From an uncultured Streptococcus sp. (GTDB lineage Bacteria > Bacillota > Bacilli > Lactobacillales > Streptococcaceae), in assembly GCF_938036805.1 (NCBI RefSeq), contig NZ_CALHWC010000019.1, positions 1 to 8,994 of the forward strand: 8,994 nucleotides of DNA, given 5' to 3'. The position numbers and the translations under genes were made by a program. The number at the start of each line of letters is the position of its first letter. Position 1 is the stretch's first letter. Shown one piece after another: positions 5,162-8,994 of this stretch. The notes beneath the pieces are model-generated. The model worked only from the letters and a program-made list of their open reading frames with translations, was not told where the DNA came from and ran no database searches.

Positions 5162-7360
5162 ATGACAAAACAAGTTTTTAAAACCGTTTTTGCAGGCCGT
5201 GAGTTGGTAGTTGAAACCGGTCAGGTTGCAAAGCAGGCAAATGGTAGCGCCGTTGTTCGATATGGAGAAAGTACCGTTTTAACTGCGGCAACCATGTCTA
5301 AAAAGATGGCTACGGGTGACTTTTTCCCATTGCAGGTCAACTATGAGGAAAAAATGTATGCGGCTGGAAAATATCCTGGTGGCTTTATGAAGCGGGAAGG
5401 CCGTCCGTCAACAGATGCGACTTTGACGGCTCGTTTGATTGACCGTCCGATTCGCCCTATGTTTGCGGAAGGCTTCCGCAATGAAGTTCAGGTTATCAAT
5501 ACCGTTCTTTCTTATGACGAAGATGCTTCGCCTCAAATGGCTGCGATGTTCGGTAGCTCTCTGGCTCTTTCTATCTCAGATATTCCTTTTAATGGCCCCA
5601 TCGCAGGAGTTCAGGTCGGCTATATAGATGGTGAATTCATCATCAACCCTAGCAAGGAACAAAAAGAAGTTTCACTTTTGGAACTGACAGTGGCTGGTAC
5701 CAAAGAAGCTATCAACATGGTAGAGTCTGGAGCCAAGGAACTGTCTGAAGATATCATGCTGGAAGCTCTTCTCAAAGGGCACGAAGCGGTCAAAGAATTG
5801 ATTGCCTTCCAAGAAGAAATTGTTGCAGCGGTCGGTAAAGAAAAAGCTGAAGTGGAATTGCTTCATGTGGATGCTGAATTACAGGCTGAAATCATTGCAG
5901 CTTACAACAGTGACTTGCAAAAGGCTGTTCAGGTAGAAGAAAAGCTGGCGCGTGAAGCAGCAACTCAGGCTGTCAAAGACCAAGTCACAGCAGTTTATGA
6001 AGAGAAATATGCAGACCACGAAGAATTTGATCGTATCATGCGTGATGTGGCTGAAATCTTGGAGCAAATGGAGCATGCTGAAGTGCGTCGTTTGATTACC
6101 GAAGACAAGGTCCGTCCTGATGGCCGTAAGGTTGATGAAATCCGTCCTTTGGATGCGGTTGTTGACTTCCTTCCTCGTGTACACGGTTCTGGTCTCTTTA
6201 CTCGCGGGCAAACCCAAGCCTTGTCTATCCTGACTCTGGCACCGATGGGCGAAACCCAAATTATCGATGGTTTGGATCCAGAATACAAGAAACGCTTCAT
6301 GCACCACTATAACTTCCCGCAATACTCTGTCGGAGAAACCGGTCGTTACGGTGCGCCAGGTCGTCGTGAAATTGGACACGGTGCTCTTGGGGAACGTGCC
6401 TTGGAGCAAGTTTTGCCAAGCTTGGAAGAATTCCCATATGCTATCCGTTTAGTAGCAGAAGTTTTGGAATCAAATGGTTCTTCTTCTCAAGCCTCTATCT
6501 GTGCGGGCACTTTGGCTCTGATGGCTGGTGGTGTGCCAATCAAGGCGCCAGTTGCCGGAATTGCCATGGGCTTGATTTCAGACGGCAGCAACTACACAGT
6601 TCTAACCGATATTCAAGGTTTGGAAGACCACTTTGGCGATATGGACTTTAAGGTGGCTGGTACTCGCGAAGGGATTACAGCCCTGCAAATGGATATCAAG
6701 ATTGAAGGAATTACAGCGGAAATCCTGACAGAAGCTCTTGCTCAAGCCAAGAAAGCCCGCTTTGAAATCCTTGATGTCATCGAAGCGACGATTCCAGCTC
6801 CGCGTCCTGAGTTGGCTCCAACAGCTCCGAAAATCGACACCATCAAGATTGATGTGGACAAGATTAAGATTGTCATCGGTAAAGGTGGGGAAACCATCGA
6901 CAAGATTATCGCTGAAACCGGTGTTAAGATTGACATTGATGAAGAAGGAAATGTGTCCATCTACTCTAGTGACCAAGACGCCATCAATCGTGCCAAGGAA
7001 ATCATTGCTGGCTTGGTCCGCGAAGCAAAAGTGGACGAAGTTTATCATGCTAAGGTTGTTCGGATCGAGAAATTCGGTGCTTTTGTCAACCTCTTTGATA
7101 AGACTGATGCCTTGGTTCACATTTCTGAAATGGCTTGGACTCGAACCAACAATGTCGAAGACTTAGTGCAAATTGGTGATTTTGTCGATGTTAAGGTCAT
7201 TAAAATTGACGAAAAAGGCCGCGTAGATGCGTCTATGAAAGCTCTATTGCCACGTCCGCCTAAGCCTGACAAGCCAAAGAGAGACCACGATAAACATCAG
7301 GAAAAAGGGCATTTTCAAAAGAAACATGAAGACGCCCCAAAAACTAAATCGGAAGAATAA
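5162..7360 (+). CDS. pnp: Polyribonucleotide nucleotidyltransferase (PNPase)
   Basis: This 732-aa trimeric 3'-to-5' exoribonuclease degrades mRNA using phosphate. The order is RNase PH domain 1 (about 5-140, with RPIRP at 95-99), a helical linker, RNase PH domain 2 starting near RPDGR (318-322), KH domain (GKGG at 573-576) and S1 domain (about 628-695). Catalytic D489, D495 and K497 match E. coli D486, D492 and K494. The tail after about 697 is a disordered, Lys/His/Glu/Pro-rich extension. The ATG at 5162 is preferred because AAGGAG (5151-5156) is 5 nt upstream and MTKQVFKTVFAGR is the usual start. The frame stays open to a TTG at 5102, but that lies inside the structured leader and has no ribosome binding site. 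cysE follows in the same direction. Confidence 0.98.
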   Translation: MTKQVFKTVFAGRELVVETGQVAKQANGSAVVRYGESTVLTAATMSKKMATGDFFPLQVNYEEKMYAAGKYPGGFMKREGRPSTDATLTARLIDRPIRPMFAEGFRNEVQVINTVLSYDEDASPQMAAMFGSSLALSISDIPFNGPIAGVQVGYIDGEFIINPSKEQKEVSLLELTVAGTKEAINMVESGAKELSEDIMLEALLKGHEAVKELIAFQEEIVAAVGKEKAEVELLHVDAELQAEIIAAYNSDLQKAVQVEEKLAREAATQAVKDQVTAVYEEKYADHEEFDRIMRDVAEILEQMEHAEVRRLITEDKVRPDGRKVDEIRPLDAVVDFLPRVHGSGLFTRGQTQALSILTLAPMGETQIIDGLDPEYKKRFMHHYNFPQYSVGETGRYGAPGRREIGHGALGERALEQVLPSLEEFPYAIRLVAEVLESNGSSSQASICAGTLALMAGGVPIKAPVAGIAMGLISDGSNYTVLTDIQGLEDHFGDMDFKVAGTREGITALQMDIKIEGITAEILTEALAQAKKARFEILDVIEATIPAPRPELAPTAPKIDTIKIDVDKIKIVIGKGGETIDKIIAETGVKIDIDEEGNVSIYSSDQDAINRAKEIIAGLVREAKVDEVYHAKVVRIEKFGAFVNLFDKTDALVHISEMAWTRTNNVEDLVQIGDFVDVKVIKIDEKGRVDASMKALLPRPPKPDKPKRDHDKHQEKGHFQKKHEDAPKTKSEE

Positions 7361-7364
7361 TGAA

Positions 7365-7429
7365 AAGGGAGTGATCAGGCTCAATTACCTTGCAAAGTTC
7401 TTTGTATGGAGCCTACTCCCTTATTTTAC
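7365..7429 (+). terminator. Bulged hairpin between pnp and cysE, weak terminator or processing site
   Basis: AAGGGAGT (7365-7372) pairs with ACTCCCTT (7415-7422). After a GATC bulge, AGGCTC (7377-7382) pairs with GAGCCT (7409-7414). A third helix, TGCAAA with TTTGTA (7391-7396 and 7401-7406), forms the tip. The following run is only TTATTTTA, so termination is probably partial. It could also be an RNase III or PNPase-related processing site that uncouples pnp from cysE expression. Confidence 0.65.
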
Positions 7430-7448
7430 CTAATGAAAGGAGAAGAAG

Positions 7449-8066
7449 ATGGGCTGGTGGAAAGAAGCCATTGAGATTGTAAAAGAAAATGATCCGGCTG
7501 CTCGTACTTCGCTGGAGGTTATCCTGACCTATCCAGGTGTCAAGGCCTTGGCAGCCCACCGTCTTTCTCATTTCCTCTGGAAGAGAGGCTTTAAGCTGCT
7601 GGCACGCATGCACAGCCAATTTTGGCGCTTTTGGACTCAGATTGAGATTCATCCTGGCGCTCAGATTGAGTCTGGGGTCTTCATTGACCATGGTGGCGGA
7701 CTTGTTATCGGTGAAACGGCAATCGTTGAAAAGGGAGTGCTCTTGTATCATGGAGTGACCCTAGGAGGGACTGGTAAGGATACAGGGAAACGGCATCCGA
7801 CTGTCCGTCGAGGCGCCTTGGTCTCTGCTCATGCTCAAGTCATTGGCCCAGTTGAAATTGGTGAAAATGCCAAAGTTGGAGCTGGAGCAGTTGTTGTGGC
7901 CGATGTGCCCAGTGATGTAACTGTAGTTGGAATCCCGGCTAAGATCGTGCGTGTTCATGGTCAGAAAGATGAGCCAACCATCCACGAGGTGGAAGAACAG
8001 CGAGAATATTATTTGGACAAGCTGGAGCATGCCCGTGAAGCCAGCCACCATTCGTCGGAGCTCTAA
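7449..8066 (+). CDS. cysE: Serine O-acetyltransferase
   Basis: This 205-aa enzyme makes O-acetylserine from serine and acetyl-CoA, the committed step of cysteine synthesis, in the cytoplasm. A short helical N-terminal part (1-60) precedes a left-handed beta-helix of hexapeptide repeats (about 65-165). Diagnostic motifs are IEIHPGA (65-71), the catalytic DH at 80-81, GETAIVEKGV, and the acetyl-CoA/serine loop HGVTLGGTGKDTGKRHP (about 101-117). GAGAVVVADVP and VGIPAK follow. The N-terminal domain is shorter than in E. coli CysE, as usual in Firmicutes. GAAAGGAG (7435-7442) lies 6 nt before the ATG. No T-box or CymR-like site was recognised, and no promoter of its own is clear in the 88-bp gap after pnp. 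The charged tail (180-205) may carry regulatory contacts. Confidence 0.96.
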   Translation: MGWWKEAIEIVKENDPAARTSLEVILTYPGVKALAAHRLSHFLWKRGFKLLARMHSQFWRFWTQIEIHPGAQIESGVFIDHGGGLVIGETAIVEKGVLLYHGVTLGGTGKDTGKRHPTVRRGALVSAHAQVIGPVEIGENAKVGAGAVVVADVPSDVTVVGIPAKIVRVHGQKDEPTIHEVEEQREYYLDKLEHAREASHHSSEL

Positions 8067-8211
8067 GAAAGGCCTGTTTTAGACAGCTAACAAGATACCT
8101 TAGGAGGTCTTGCCAAGGAGTAATTTGGCAAACGGTAACCCAATGGGCTCACTATAAGTGAAGCCGAAAAGATGAAGCTGGATTTGCTGAAGTCTTAAAG
8201 AAAGTGAAGTT
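8067..8211 (+). promoter_or_regulatory. Hairpin-rich gap between cysE and the phosphorylase gene
   Basis: Three small hairpins can form. Hairpin 1 is CAAG-AT-ACCT (8091-8100) with AGGTCTTG (8105-8112). Hairpin 2 is TTGCCAA (8110-8116) with TTGGCAA (8125-8131). Hairpin 3 is GGCTCACT (8146-8153) with AGTG-A-AGCC (8157-8165). Hairpins 1 and 2 share bases 8110-8112 and exclude each other. AGGAGGT at 8102-8108 is a perfect ribosome-binding sequence, partly buried in hairpin 1 and about 100 nt from the next gene. A tiny frame starting TTG at 8125 (10 codons) follows AAGGAG at 8115-8120. It could be an RNA leader, a leader peptide or a decayed gene. No T-tract terminator and no convincing promoter were seen (TATAAG at 8153-8158 has no -35). 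Confidence 0.35.
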
Positions 8212-8976
8212 ATGTTATTAGAGGAATTTGAAGATGTAGCTGGAGTTATTGAACCGACAGATAGGCAGATTATGGACAAGGGGGAGGTTTGCGAAACCAT
8301 CATCCTGTCCTTTAATGGAAAAATTCTGAAACGTTTGATTGAGTCAGAAGAAGTCTATCAGGGAGGCTATTTAAAAAGCATAAATGGACAGCATCCGTGG
8401 TATATGTACGGTCAAGGTCCTAGTAAGCTAGCAGTCATGTTGGCTCCGATTGGGGCTCCCATGATAGTCGGCCAGCTGGAGGAGTTGGCGGCCAGAGGCT
8501 TCAAGAATTTCATCATTCTAGGTTCCTGTGGCGTTTTGGATCGCTCAATTGAGGCGGATAAGATTATCTTGCCGGCTGCGGCTTTGCGAGATGAAGGCAC
8601 TAGCTATCACTATGCCCCACCGGGTGATGAAGTCGCTTATGACGAGTCTCTGTTAGTTAAGCTAGAAGCCGTCTTTGACAAGCACGATATTGAGCATATC
8701 CGCACCAAGACTTGGACGACTGATGCTTTTTACCGAGAAACTCCTGAGAAAGTCAAGCGTCGCTTAGCTGCTGGTGCCCAAGTGGTGGACATGGAAGCAT
8801 CGGCGATCATGGCTTGGAGTCAATTTCGCAAGACCAAGGTCTATCAGTTCTTCTACACAGCTGACTATGTGGATCACCATAACAGAATCTGGGATGCCCG
8901 CCATGAAGAGCGGACAGCTGATGCCATGACTTTTTTCATTATCGCTTTGACAATAGCAAAGGAACTAGAAAGGTAA
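8212..8976 (+). CDS. Nucleoside phosphorylase family protein (PNP/UDP phosphorylase superfamily)
   Basis: This 254-aa cytoplasmic protein of the NP-I fold is predicted to split a nucleoside with phosphate into base and ribose-1-phosphate. The central strand ILGSCGVL (102-109, phosphate-site glycine), RDEGTSYHY (126-134), TTDAFYRE (169-176) and VVDMEASA (191-198) match uridine phosphorylase-like enzymes; the ME pair binds ribose. Length is normal for the family. The substrate cannot be assigned: the usual uridine phosphorylase motifs are only partly kept. The first 60 residues (EEFEDVAGVIEPTD) are less typical. The start at 8212 is the first ATG after an in-frame stop at 8188-8190, but the ribosome binding site is weak (AAAGTGAAG at 8201-8209). 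Position after cysE suggests readthrough expression rather than a shared pathway. Confidence 0.88.
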   Translation: MLLEEFEDVAGVIEPTDRQIMDKGEVCETIILSFNGKILKRLIESEEVYQGGYLKSINGQHPWYMYGQGPSKLAVMLAPIGAPMIVGQLEELAARGFKNFIILGSCGVLDRSIEADKIILPAAALRDEGTSYHYAPPGDEVAYDESLLVKLEAVFDKHDIEHIRTKTWTTDAFYRETPEKVKRRLAAGAQVVDMEASAIMAWSQFRKTKVYQFFYTADYVDHHNRIWDARHEERTADAMTFFIIALTIAKELER

Positions 8977-8994
8977 CTACAAGAATGGCAGTAT

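Noticed and set aside
5879..6409. Long reverse-strand frames inside pnp (also 6602-7120)
   Set aside because: They are shadows of the pnp codon structure; PNPase domains are continuous across the region.
7729..7739. AAAAGGGAGTG shared by the trxA terminator, the pnp-cysE hairpin and cysE
   Set aside because: The copy in cysE is ordinary coding sequence and the others are stem arms with different partners; probably coincidence.
8985..8994. ATGGCAGTAT at the right edge as the start of a next gene
   Set aside because: Only three codons are visible and no Shine-Dalgarno precedes it, so it cannot be supported.

Overview
The window reads as the chromosome of a viridans-group Streptococcus, most likely of the sanguinis/gordonii/mitis type. 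The evidence is moderately low GC, AAGGAG-type ribosome binding sites 5-8 nt from ATG, extended -10 promoters, short intergenic gaps closed by hairpin-plus-T terminators, and proteins that look streptococcal throughout (Hsp33, thioredoxin, aquaporin, PepF, PNPase, CysE). No insertion sequence, phage gene, CRISPR array, tRNA or rRNA was seen.

Left third (1-2344): a redox-flavoured group. The 5' part of hslO (Hsp33, redox-activated chaperone) runs leftward off the window. Transcribed away from it are a 73-aa DUF4649-like protein and thioredoxin trxA, apparently a two-gene operon with a near-consensus promoter and a strong terminator. An aquaporin with an unusual predicted pore filter converges on trxA, with a second, bidirectional terminator between them.

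Middle (2345-5161): an orphan four-helix membrane protein converges on pepF (oligoendopeptidase F), and the two share one terminator hairpin. The 383-bp gap upstream of pepF holds divergent promoters for pepF and pnp and a long pnp leader. The leader can fold into a long-range helix (4990-5006 with 5097-5113) followed directly by a second hairpin (5114-5150), which ends at the base before the pnp Shine-Dalgarno. This structured leader is the most interesting element in the window and suggests post-transcriptional control of pnp, possibly autoregulation as known for E. coli pnp by a different structure.

Right third (5162-8994): pnp (PNPase), cysE (serine O-acetyltransferase) and a nucleoside phosphorylase-family gene lie in one direction. 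A bulged hairpin separates pnp from cysE. The 145-bp cysE-phosphorylase gap holds three small hairpins, two of them mutually exclusive. No clear promoter is visible for cysE or the phosphorylase gene, so both probably depend at least partly on readthrough from pnp.

Most of the window is ordinary core genome. The novelty lies in the RNA leaders and promoter-embedded dyads rather than in new protein systems.
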